Below, piece by piece: positions 24,000 to 34,500 of a stretch of DNA of 64,000 nt. The notes beneath the pieces are model-generated. The model saw only the letters and a list, made by a program, of their open reading frames with translations. It did not search any database and was not told the origin of the DNA. The DNA is from Welwitschia mirabilis (Eukaryota; Gnetophyta; Gnetopsida; Welwitschiales). The stretch lies in contig JBOZIK010000001.1 of NCBI GenBank assembly GCA_051453625.1, forward strand, positions 130,889,509 through 130,953,508, given 5' to 3'. Position numbers and translations under genes: made by a program. The stretch's first letter is position 1; every line of letters starts with the position of its first letter.

Positions 24000-25165
24000 A
24001 AACCTCTTAAATGTAACTAATAACACCTATAACTCTCATTTCATTGTCTAAAAGTACCAATAGTTTTAAGTTCTAAGGAAAAGCAAGAATAGAAAAAAAA
24101 ATTAAAATCTTTTATTTTTTAGAATTTTTTCACATTTACACATAAAAGATGAATCAAAATATATTTCAACTCCATTTAAAATTTGCTTAGTACATAATTT
24201 GAGTTTAAAACCATCCACTCTTTAAATTTAACTAGTTTTTAGATGTTATATATCAAGTATTTTAAAAGGAAATAAATGAATAATACCAAAGAATTCTAAT
24301 TTATATTTGAATTTTCTAGGAAATAAATGAAAACATGGATTGAAAAGTAGAACTTTCTTATATACTTGAAAATTTTTCCTAATAATGTTCTAATCAAGAT
24401 AATATTTCATTCATTTTTTAGTGAGAACTTATTTAACTTTATCCAAATTATTTAATTGATCCAGTTTATTTGTTGCACATCACTCAAGATTTAGCATAGG
24501 AATAGATTTAAAAGCTTGATGTTCTACCTTAATAATAGAAAGCATTATTTACCATTAAAAAGTTTGTAGGAGCTCATGTCAATGAGTATTCTATAAGTTA
24601 TATAATAAGCCCACAATGTATCTTACAGATTTAAAGATTAATATTTTCATTTGCACTAACTAATTTTTGAAGAATTCAAGTACGTTCATATTTTATTACT
24701 TCCAATTGGCCATTGGTTTAAGGATGGTAAGTAGTAGTTATTTTATGAGTGATTCCACATTTTACCATAAGATTTTTGAATATTTAATTATAAAAATAAA
24801 TTTTTTATCACTAATTATTAATTTTAAATGATTAAAATATAATATGTCTTTATCTTTTAAGAATCTAATAACAATCTTAGCATTGTAGTATCTATAATAT
24901 TTGGCTTTTATTCATTAAAAATGATCTAACAAGATCTATACCCTAAATATTATAGGGTTCAAAAACAATAATATTTTTAAAAGGCATTCTATTTTTGTTG
25001 CTAATACAACCCATGCATTGAAACTTATCACAAGATTTGCAAAATTCATTAGCATATCTAAAAGTGATAAGATAAAAAATACTAGCATTTAATACTTTTG
25101 ATGTGGTTTTATTTCCACTAAAATGATCATCACACACATTATTATGAAAAATTCTAAAATCCAAA
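24000..25165 (-). pseudogene. Integrase remnant of G2
   Basis: The minus strand reads NEFCKSCDKFQCMGCISNKN, the C-x-x-C half of the integrase zinc finger with Athila-type wording. It is followed by RMPFKNIIVFEPYNI, a stop, and GIDLV (family W-G-I-D-F-M-G-P). Next come VKCGITHKITTTYHP, the block before the catalytic Glu, and GQLEVIKYERT, where the Glu is kept. The C-terminal part reads YKKVLLFNPCFHLFPRKFKYK, matching V-L-L-F-N-S-R-L-K-L-F-P-G-K-L-x-S-R-W. There are many stops. Confidence 0.8.
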
Positions 25166-25760
25166 CTATTTCATTCTCAGGTATCCAGCTTTGAAATATT
25201 TGATTAGCATAATAGTTAAACAATAGTGGTGGTTTCCATAAGAATTTATATTATTGAGGTAGAATTTTCTTTTGTTCATAACAAGATATGTTTCTAGAGA
25301 GTTTACCATAGGATTTGAGACTTGTAATAGTATCATATCAAGATAAAACATTAATAAAAAATAAATTTTCATCTAGAATACTTTCATTAATTTTAAAAAG
25401 TGGATAAGTAAGGAAACATGAGATAAATGACTGGAGATAAGATTTTCCTTTATTGCTTTATTCTTAATGATGACATCAAATTCTTACATACATAAAGCTT
25501 AACACATAACATGAGGTTTAGGTAAGGGCTTACTTAGAATGTATTTTAAAGTATCATGATTAGTAAATATAATCATAGAATAGTCAATAAGATAGTAGAA
25601 AATTTTTTGAAGAGAAATATAACAATTGACATCTCCTTTTCTATAGTTGAATACTGAAGTTGCATATTCTATAAATTTTTGCTAGCATAAGAAATAACAT
25701 AAGGCTTATGATGAAGAGTCTAATATAATATCACACTTACTACAAAATAACTTACATCAA
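25166..25760 (-). pseudogene. RNase H and linker remnant of G2
   Basis: The minus strand reads YSMIIFTNHDTLKYILSK and EFDVIIKN, the counterparts of the RNase H stretch V-I-V-F-T-D-H-A-A-L-K-Y-L-L and L-L-Q-E-F-D-x-E-I-K-D. The catalytic Asp of T-D-H is Asn here. The linker to integrase (25166-25372) reads NKRKFYLNNINSYGNHHYC, then LRMK, consistent with the K-x-x-F-Y-x-x-x-x-x-Y-x-W-D-D-P-Y-L linker. Confidence 0.65.
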
Positions 25761-26502
25761 GCATTACCTAAAAATAAAAATACTAATCAAGAGCTTGAAA
25801 AATAAGTGAACATAATAAAATTTGCTTAAGATTCTAAAATTAACTTTTACAATTAGGTGTTCAAGAAAAGGAATACATCTTTTAGAAGCAATTTAGTTAA
25901 ATATTTTCTAAGAGAACTAAGAATTTAAATAAATTAGTAATAAAAACTAATATGTACTAAAAAAGATTTTATATCTTTTATACAAATAGGTATATAGAGA
26001 GAATGAATGATACTACTCTTTATAAGATCCTCTTCTATTTCTTTCTTATAAATAATATAACATAAAATAATGCTTCTAGTAACCATAAAATAACTTTTCT
26101 CCACACTAGTTTAAGATTATAATTAATACAATAATTTAAAATTAAATTTAAATAACACATCATTTAATCAAAAGAACACCATGAAGAGAAAATCATCTAT
26201 AAATATTTTTAAAGCATTATCTATGACTTTAGAAAAAAAACTATTATATACCTTTAAAAATTTATAAGAAAATTACATAAATCAAAGTCATGAAACAACA
26301 TGAAAAAGTTCTAAATGAGAGTAAAACTAGCTTTTTCTTAATGTTTTAAACCTATAAAATTTGAATATAACCATTATATTCATTTGAAAAATAATAGTAA
26401 TGATTCCTAGAAAGTTTATCAAGAATTTCATTAATAAAATAAATAATAAAGTAATATTTCTTAACATAAGTGTTAAGAGCATGAAAATCTATAGAGATTC
26501 AT
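25761..26502 (-). pseudogene. Reverse transcriptase remnant of G2, 5' end lost
   Basis: The minus strand reads IIYFINEILDKLSRNHYYYF then NEYNGYIQI, matching F-I-D-Q-M-L-E-R-L-A-G-H-x-x-Y-C-F-L-D-G-Y-S-G-Y-N-Q-I. Farther on it reads KIFIDDFLFMVFF, where the catalytic I-D-D of the Y/F-x-D-D box is preserved. It then reads WSVEKSYFMVTRSIILCY in broken form (C-H-F-M-V-T-E-G-I-V-L-G-H). Preservation of the DD pair amid many stops is probably chance. Confidence 0.7.
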
Positions 26503-27749
26503 TATTGTGATGCCAATTTATAGGAATTTGATGGTGTATTTTGAGTGCTTTTGTAGGACGTTTATATAGGTTTGGATGCAACACTTGTAATTATGGATAA
26601 CTGATAGGATAATCATTGAAACATGCAATTATTAGCATATTTGAAGGTTTCTTAGGCTTATTCTAATACCACATACTTCCAAAGAATGATTTACCATGAA
26701 GAAGACTATTTAACTTTGAGATTAAAGATAAGGAAGTCTGTCATCCCCTCTGTCATCCCCATGATAGGTAGGATGACAACACTGCTGACATGGATAGAAG
26801 CTACCGGGTTGATAGTGGGTTCTAAAGCTAATGGAGTACCTTTTTACATAGAGTAATATCCCCTCTGTTATCCCCATGATAGTCAAGATGATAGCTATTT
26901 TTCTATGGTCAAAAATAATTATCTTTGTAATGGGGTCCTGTAATCCATTTGGGCTATTAAGGTTTCTTTTTTGACTTCTAGGGTTGATCTTCTAGAACTT
27001 CAATGTAAAACTATAACTACCCTACTCCTCCTTCACTTCTGCTTCTATCTTTTATACCTGATATACTTGTAAGAGAAGATTAAAAGACAAGAGATCCATC
27101 TAGTAGCTATAGAGAGAAGTTTCCTTGGTGTTAGACTGAGTCTCTTCCATTGAGGTGCTGCTACGTTGTTGTAAGTGGATGTAAAGTTATATGAATTAAT
27201 ACAATTACTCTTTTTATTTCAATTTAGTTTATGTCCCTTATGGTTTAGTTGGTTATAGTTTAAGTAATAATTCTATAATTTATTTAGATTATAAGAGCAA
27301 CCTTTATCAAGGTTGATTTAGTTAGTTTAGATTTGTATTATTTCATTTCCATTCCATATTGCATTCCATATTCTATTTAGTATATGTCATAGTTCATGTT
27401 AATTAGGATAAGTAAAGTACTCTTCTTAATTGATTTGAATTATATAGGGCTAGTTCTTGTGACAGGAGAATCAGAATCTAATAGAATTCATTCCATTTCT
27501 ATTTGCATTTAATCTCATTTCACCATGCATTACATTTTATCTTGTTATTTACTTTCAGTTATTAAAAAATAAAAAGACTAAAAAAATACTTTTGGAAATC
27601 AATTCTCTAACTCTAAGCCTAGTGCCTTCATTGGGATTATGACATTTTGGTAAACTCCCATCTATACTAGCATATGTTTTTCTATAAGTAATTTGATTTA
27701 CAGGTTTACCTAAAAGGACTTCAGAATCGCATAAATTCACACCACAACA
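26503..27749 (+). repeat. LTR1 of a tRNA-Asp-primed gypsy family
   Basis: The left end reads TATTGTGATGCCAA, one base from the family start TGTTGTGATGCCAA seen in LTR2. The right end reads ACCACAACA and is followed by a primer-binding site. Its length of 1247 bp agrees with LTR2 (1234) and LTR3 (about 1220). It is clearly more diverged from LTR2 and LTR3 than they are from each other, so it marks a different subfamily. It contains two copies of the TCATCCCC...GATGATAG motif (26736-26778 and 26856-26895). Confidence 0.75.
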
Positions 27750-27752
27750 TTT

Positions 27753-27770
27753 TGGCACCATTGCTGGGGA
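27753..27770 (+). promoter_or_regulatory. Primer-binding site (tRNA-Asp) of the LTR1 element
   Basis: It reads TGGCACCATTGCTGGGGA. The complement of the plant tRNA-Asp 3' end gives TGGCGCCGTTGCCGGGGA, used by Athila-like elements. The three differences are all at CpG sites (G to A twice, C to T once). It starts four bases after the LTR end, as expected. Confidence 0.8.
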
Positions 27771-28390
27771 AGGCCGTAAGAAGCTAGATGATTATCACTA
27801 TTCAAATAAGTACCTCGAATTTTCTATTTACGTTATTTATTTAAAATAGTACTATATTTTTAGGTATCTTACAGTATTTTTATTTTAGCAATTTTTATTT
27901 ACTGTAGTTCTTAGAACCCTTGTTGTCTTCTCTATTGTTCCAATGACATTGGGCATGAAAGTTCTAAAATTTCGAAGTTATTTTTGCTTTCATAATTTTT
28001 CTTTTATTCATAGTTTGATAATAAAGGTACTATTGTCTTCTTTATTATTTCCATGATAGCCTGAATGACAATCTGGTTTTTTGCTTTCAGTAATTTTTTT
28101 GAGTTTTAGTTTTTTTGTTAGTGTGATAGTTGTCCTCTTTATCTTCCCCACGACTAGATTGATGATAGCCTATTGGTTTTTATTATTTTTCTTATTTGTT
28201 GTCTGAGCATGCAAGGACATGATAAATTCTGGTAGGAAGATAAAATATTAAAGAGAAAAAAACTTAATTAGACAAAACATCAGAGAAGGATTATTCAACT
28301 TTGAACTAAATCCAAGTATGTACATTCTAAGTATGTAAATTTCAAGAATTGAAGAATAAGATTTTTCTACTTTTATCATTTCAAAATTAG

Positions 28391-28455
28391 ATTTTAAGTG
28401 GTAAGGCAACAGGTTTTGGTCCTGTTATTCAAAGGTTCGAATCCTTTCATCCCAG
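28391..28455 (+). pseudogene. tRNA-Gln(UUG)-like fragment of plastid type
   Basis: From the D-loop (AAGTGGTAAGGC, 28396-28407) to the 3' end (CATCCCAG, 28448-28455) the order is that of plastid trnQ-UUG. The anticodon stem is ACAGG/CCTGT (28409-28413, 28421-28425), the loop TTTTGGT has anticodon TTG (28416-28418), and the variable loop is TATTC. The T-arm is AAAGG-TTCGAAT-CCTTT (28431-28447). Both stems pair perfectly. Against plastid trnQ as I recall it, about seven of 60 positions differ, all C-to-T or G-to-A. The 5' acceptor strand and first D-stem strand are lost, so it cannot fold fully and is not a working tRNA. The Pol III B box GGTTCGAATCC is intact. Confidence 0.75.
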
Positions 28456-30024
28456 AGTCAAAAATCCTTTCGTATCTCTTATGATTATTTAATTCTAAGT
28501 AATACCTTCTATTCTTGTGTTTCTAAGGATAATTGCCCAAGTTACATTGAAGTTTTCTTTTAGGTTTTTAAGACTCTCTATGATTTGTTTGAAGAAGGTT
28601 TCTCATTTCAATGATGGAGATTATTATGAACAAGAATTGATAATATGCTTTTGAGTACTTAAAAGAATTAAATTTATGCCTTTTCTCATGGATTCCATTT
28701 GAACACATTAGTTTTAATTACATTTGTAAAGAATAGTTACCTAAATAGGAAATTTAAAATCACTAATAATAATATTCTAAATTCAAATATTATTATAAAT
28801 AAGTTTAATCTTTTTTCCATTAGTAAGAACAAGCATGATTTAAAAATAAAGTCTTAGTCTTGTTTCTTTTGATGAGCCTACTATGTTTTACTCAGAAGAA
28901 CAATTGGGTAGAAAGATATTATCCCATAAGATCTAAAATAATACTTTATCATAAAATGAGAAAGAAAATAATCTAGACTTCATCATCAAGAATCTGAATC
29001 AAATCATCAAAACTGCTTCCAAAAGTAGTAAGTCATTTTTAAAGAATAAATTTGTGTTATGTCCTATATTCGACTTCAATTTTTAAATTGTCTATAATTT
29101 TGACCTATGTAGACAAGAATTTCATCACATTTGATCTTAGAACTATATATTTAGAGTATTTATGAGGTATTTATTATCTTAATCTTTTAATTTTTTTTAA
29201 TATATGTTTTGTTTCAATCATGTATGTTACTTGCAAATTTTGTATCTTGGGATATAAAGTTGATCATTAAAGGAAAAGAAAAATCATAATTTTTATTTGT
29301 ATCTAAAAGGTTTGAAGAGCTAAGAGTAAAGAGATGCCTTAAAAAATTAAATTTATAATTTGATTTTAGAGAATACAGGAATGCATGTTTTTTTAAGTTT
29401 AAGAGTATACTAGATAATCTGTTCTTTCACCTTTGTGAAAATAATCATTTACATATTAAGAATGATAATCTTAAAATGGATTTAGATAATGTCAAATTAG
29501 ATTTGAAAGAAACTATTAATATAAATCTATATTTTAACCAAGGATATAGTAAATTTGAAGTAATTTATGAGGCTTTTGATGATGAGTCCAATTCCATGGG
29601 ATTGAAGATATTTGTTAAATGTAATATCTATTTGAAAGTAGCTTATTTTATTACAAGATAACTTTACATAAAAAGATAATTAATCAATGGATTAAAGGAT
29701 ATTATTTTGAGATTGAATATAGAACTTAGTGTTATTAATGATTAATTAATTAAAGAAATTACTACTAAAATAGATAATTTGCATTTATTGAAGGAGAATA
29801 GAAGTATAAAAGATGTTGTGTTAAATACCCATGATTTATGGATATCATTCAAGTAAAGCAGTTGATGTCAAAACTAAACCCTATTAAAGGTAAGGAGTTA
29901 AAAGGTTTTATGCTTAAGATATTAACTAATTTTTGATCTTGTTAATGGTAAAATTATTTATCTTTTGTAAATTTAAAGGACATTTTCATGGACATCATAA
30001 AGGATAATTTCAAAGTTTGATGTT

Positions 30025-31258
30025 TGTTGTGATGCCAAATTGTATGTTTTTGATGGGGTATTTTGAGTAGTTTTGTAGGACATTTAAATAGGTTTAAGTG
30101 GAAAATGATGATTATTGAGAGTTAAGGAGAAAATCATAGAAACATGCAATTACTAGCATATTTGAAATACTTTTAGATCAATTTAGATACTTTACATTCT
30201 ATGGAGGAATTAATGATTTTCAAGGCCATTTTGACTTGATGAAAGAGCTTTAAGAAGACCATCGTCCCCTTAATTAAATGACACAGCTAGATAAAAACAT
30301 GTTGATGCCAATAAGAACTCTAACTATGCCAAATATGCAAGCTAGGATGGACCTCTCTTAATGTTGCATCATCTCCACCATTGTTTGAATGACCTACAGG
30401 ATGACACCTAAAACTAGGCAATACATTAACCTTGTGCAATGTGTCATGCACCTCCTATACACCATAAGGATTTCTATTGTATCTCTTATATTTGTTGGTT
30501 TTTAGAGTCTGTTGTTATAAATAAATATGGTATTTACCCTTGAATCTAATCATCTTCTTTAGCACTTGAAGATCTTATGACAGGAGATTAAATGGTAGGA
30601 GGTTCATCCATTAATTACAGAGAAGCGTCTTCCTTGGTGTTAGGCTGTGTCTCCTTTATTGAGGTGTTACTACTTTGTAATATGATTAATGAAAATATTC
30701 TTTTAGTTTTATTCATGTGCATGTCCCTTATGGTTTATGTTGGTTATGATTTCATGACAGTTTCATAACTGATATAGGTTATCAAGTACAGCCTTTAATA
30801 AGATTTAAAAACATTAGTTTAGAATTTACATTGCATGGCACTTTATATTTCCTAGCTTAATCATTACATATGTTATATATTCTATTCGATGTACTTAATA
30901 TCCTAGGTTGGTTAGGGTTAGTTACAGTTTTCTTGATTAATCTAGATTATACAAAGCTAATCTTGGTAATAGAGATTTGGCAGTCAAATAGATATTGAAT
31001 TTAGAGTAGACTTCGTTTGTATTACATAGTGTGTTTACTCTTCTTGCATTGTTATTTCTATTTATTATTAGAAACATGAAAAGAAAAACACAAAAATACT
31101 TCATGAAAATCAATTTTCTAGCTTCAAGCCTATAACCTTTGATGGATTACGACATTTAGGTTTACTCCTATCTATATTAGTGTGCATGTTTTTTAAGTAT
31201 TTATGATTAATAAGATTTGATAAAGCACATAACGATTACATAAATATATACCACAACA
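30025..31258 (+). repeat. LTR2 (5' LTR)
   Basis: Starts TGTTGTGATGCCAAATT and ends ACCACAACA, 1234 bp. It aligns with LTR3 along its full length at roughly 15-20 percent difference by eye, so the insertion is old. No polypurine tract precedes it, as expected for a 5' LTR. Confidence 0.8.
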
Positions 31259-31261
31259 TCT

Positions 31262-31279
31262 TGGCATCATTACCAGAGA
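31262..31279 (+). promoter_or_regulatory. Primer-binding site (tRNA-Asp) of the LTR2-LTR3 element
   Basis: It reads TGGCATCATTACCAGAGA, with six differences from the tRNA-Asp complement TGGCGCCGTTGCCGGGGA. Every difference is C-to-T or G-to-A. It starts four bases after the end of LTR2. Confidence 0.75.
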
Positions 31280-31981
31280 AGGTCACAAAGAGTTTGAGGA
31301 TTATCATTACCCAAATAAATGCCTTGGATTTCAATTTAGGTATTTGTTTACGATAGCATTATATTTTTACTTTAGATAACATAGTTTTTCCTTCCACAGT
31401 TTTTCATTTTTTTTCATTATACATTTTTTAATCAGTTGTCCCCTATATCATCTAGATGACACAAGCAAATAATGGCCTAGGATTAGAGGTTTTCTTGTAA
31501 TTTTTTTGTAGGTTTGTTTCTAGTTTTTCACCATGTGATAAAGTCGATATCATCTCCTTTGTCATCTGGATAGTAAACGAAGATGACTAACAGTGTGTTT
31601 CTGCATTAGTTTTTAATAAATCTATTTTTCATTTTTCTCTATTTTCGTTTTTTAACTTTCTAGTTGTCTAGGATATCATCTAGATGATGATCAAGATGAT
31701 GAACAAATAGGCATCTTTTTTGAGCATGGAAGGACATGATAAAATCCGGTGAAAAGCTAAAACATCTAAGGGAATGAATCTTAATCAAGAAAAATAGTAT
31801 AAAGGGCTTACTCAATCATAATAAAATTTAAGTATGCATACCCTAGGTACATGGTTTCTAAGATTTATAGAGAATTCTTTTTGTTTTTGTTACATTAGAA
31901 CTAAATTTTCCAAAGAGTAGTTGTAAATATAACATAATAAGAGAAACATTGTTTTATCTCCTTCTTCATTATTGAGTAGCA

Positions 31982-34500
31982 TTGCTTAATACAAACATGA
32001 TAGAAACCTCTAATTCAGATGCAAATGTTACAGTTGAAGAGTTAATTACTAGAAGAAGACATGAAAAACAAAAATCTTTTAACTTTTCTTCTAATGATGA
32101 TATAAAACCTAGAACTAAGAATTTTTCTTATTTATCTTTTCCATCTACTTATAATAATAATGATAAGAGATTACTTCAATAAGTATTCACTAAAATAAGA
32201 GCTAAAAGAAGGAGAAGTAATAAAATTTCTAACAAAAATGATAATGGACCACTTAGAGAAATACTTGTAGAAAGAAGATGGGCAACTCCAAATGATATTA
32301 AGACTAGGACTTGAGCCCCTTCCTCTTATCAACCACCTTATTTTTTCCCTCCTCCTTTTCAGGATTCAAATGAAAATGATAATAATGATGTCCAACATTT
32401 TAGGGATTCCACCTCATCTAGTGAAACATCTTACAGTAATTTTAGTGAATTCCCACCATCTTTCATGAGCTATTATGAAGATCAACCATCTGCCATGAGT
32501 TATCATAAAGAAGAAGACCCATATACCATGAATTATTATGAATAAATAAATAACTATACTATAGAAATGGTCAATGAAATGAATAAGAAGAAATAAGATA
32601 CCTACAACAAATTAGAAAATCAAAACAAGAAGATAGCAAATATGATTGAGGTCCTTGGATAAAATTTATTGTAAAATCAATTATCTCAAGGTTCTTTTAC
32701 AACTCAAGCCTATCCTACTACATCCTATGTTGAGAAGAATAAGGAGGACTTAAAAACAAGTAACAATAATTCCTGCTTTAAATATGAAAATTTTTAAGTC
32801 ATCAAAAATATGAAAATTCTTTAATCCATGATAAACATAGTAATCATATTTCTCTTTCCAATGAATCTAATGAATTGAAAAATAATGACATACAATGAAA
32901 TGATGAGGAAGGTGAGGAATAAGATGATGATAATTATATTACGATATTAGATCATATACCTAGTTTTCACTTACTTTATGATGAAGACAAAGGAGTTTAA
33001 CCTTTAATAGAAGTTTAAAATATGATATTAGTGGAGAATTTATGTAATGAAGCAAAATTAATAGAGAACTTACATTATGAAGGGAGTCATCCATCTCTAT
33101 CATCCAGATGATAGTCCTAGACGATAGATAGTAACAACATTTCAATAATAGAAAATAAGGATTACAGTTTAGAATTAATACAGTTATTTAATAGAGAGTA
33201 AGAAGGATCAACTCAAGAAACATCAAAAACTCTTTCATCACATAATGAAGATAATAACTACCTTTCCTTTTATAAACTTTTTAATGATCTTTTTGATGAA
33301 TCAATCAACTTAGAAAATGATAATAATCCACAGCAAAATAATAATAAGTTCAATAAAAATGAAGAAAATATAATCAATGATATTGATAAATACAGTGAAA
33401 AGATGGAGATATCATCAAAAATAGTAATGAACAAAGTAAAGAAATAATTCAATTAAGTAATGATGAAGTTAATAATGAGGAGGATAATAATAAAGAAGAA
33501 TCTATAAAAAATTAAATAGACTTATATCTTCCAATGAAATAAACCAACTTAAAAAGTTTATACATGTTTCTCCATCTCTTTTACTTGTACTTTCATGTGA
33601 AACATGAAATGATATCCCTTCTTCTACTTCTACTTTTACATTATCTTGTGATTCAGACAATGATAAGATTTCTTCATTTCTTCCACTTGAACATCCAATT
33701 AATTCTCCAAATCATATCACTCTCCATGAATTTAATGAAACACATAACCTTGAGGAATATATTCCTAAAATCTCTCAATCTTTTCTTTTTAAAACTTCAT
33801 GTAAAACTCAAAGTAACATCTTTTCCTCTTATACAAGGTCCACTTTACTTTATGATTTAAATGATTACTCTTTTGAAAAATAAGACTTTAGATATCTTGA
33901 AATCCTAAATTGGGGTAAACCTTATCTTCTTGATCCAAATACATGCTTATAATTGAACCTTAAGAAGCTTATTAAGTATGTTAAACCTATCTTAATCAAT
34001 CATCCTAGAAGTTTCTTCAAAAGCTTAAATCCCAAATAATACCATTAATGGCTTCCATCATCAATATCAAACTTTGAATAAAATCTATGTTTCAAGTTAT
34101 TTACATCATGAGTTTGATAATATAGTGTTTTTTATGAATTATATAAATTTTTTATCTCTTATATTGCTAATACATATTATGAAGATAAAATTCCATTTAG
34201 TCATGATAATTGGAAAAAGTCTTACTTATTTAATGAAAATTCATATCTTAAGTTAAATGATAAAAAGCTTCTTGATCTCACTAGATAATCTGAAGAGACC
34301 TAAAAATATTCTTTGATCTTTTCTTTGAGTAAATCCTTTCATGCATTATAAAATGATACTCATGATTTAGGTCATTTTAATAAGAGATTATTCTTTAATG
34401 AAACTTATCACTTCTTTATCTCTTATTTAGAATCTAAGATTTTGACTATCAAAATTTTATCCCTTTATTGTTTACCTCCAATTTATTTTACTAAATAATT
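31982..34500 (+). pseudogene. Decayed acidic, Asn-rich ORF of the LTR2-LTR3 element
   Basis: Starting near 31982 a frame stays coherent to about 32790 with few stops (basic stretch KIRAKRRRSNKISNK near 32195, then the run TTSYVEKNKEDLKTSNNN). The frame then shifts, continues to about 33440 (NDEEGEE, NYLSFYKLFNDLFDESIN, NNPQQNNNKFNKNEEN), and shifts again towards 34500 (HEFNETHNLEEYIPKISQSF, then NWKKSYLFNENSYLKLND). At 32450-32544 three units of the type P-x-x-M-x-Y-(Y/H)-x-E follow one another. Codon-like composition over 2.5 kb suggests a former protein of 700-800 residues. It shows no zinc knuckle and no enzyme motif. I do not recognise the family. A diverged Gag is possible. Confidence 0.5.

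Larger units (their letters stand above)
22900..26502 (-). mobile_element. Ty3/gypsy (Athila-like) pol remnant G2, cut inside RT
   Basis: The minus strand contains integrase, RNase H and most of reverse transcriptase in gypsy order. The RT similarity begins abruptly near 26500, at the residues equivalent to K-L-N of C-I-D-Y-R-K-L-N, where LTR1 begins. Everything upstream (the first RT blocks, protease, Gag) is missing at this place, so an insertion split the element. The left limit is approximate. Confidence 0.75.
27750..30024 (+). mobile_element. Leader and 5' interior of the LTR1 element
   Basis: The first 600 bp align with the start of the LTR2-LTR3 interior (31259-31860): the primer-binding site, 'gattatcactattcaaata', three TCATC/GATGA-type motifs, and 'gcaaggacatgataaa'. 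After that the two interiors diverge. This one has the tRNA-Gln-like fragment at 28391 and a 61-codon frame at 29476-29661 (MDLDNVKLDLKETININLYF and on), which I do not recognise. No Gag or Pol is seen. It ends at the ATGTT flank of LTR2. No 3' LTR for this element was found to the right of 44063. Confidence 0.6.

Noticed and set aside
28391-28455. Functional tRNA-Gln gene
   Set aside because: The 5' acceptor strand and part of the D stem do not pair with the rest, so a complete cloverleaf cannot form. Kept as a pseudogene.
33564-33860. 98-codon plus-strand Leu-rich frame
   Set aside because: A neighbouring frame of the same strand reads as a hydrophilic sequence continuous with the LTR2-LTR3 element ORF. 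This Leu-rich frame is its shifted shadow.
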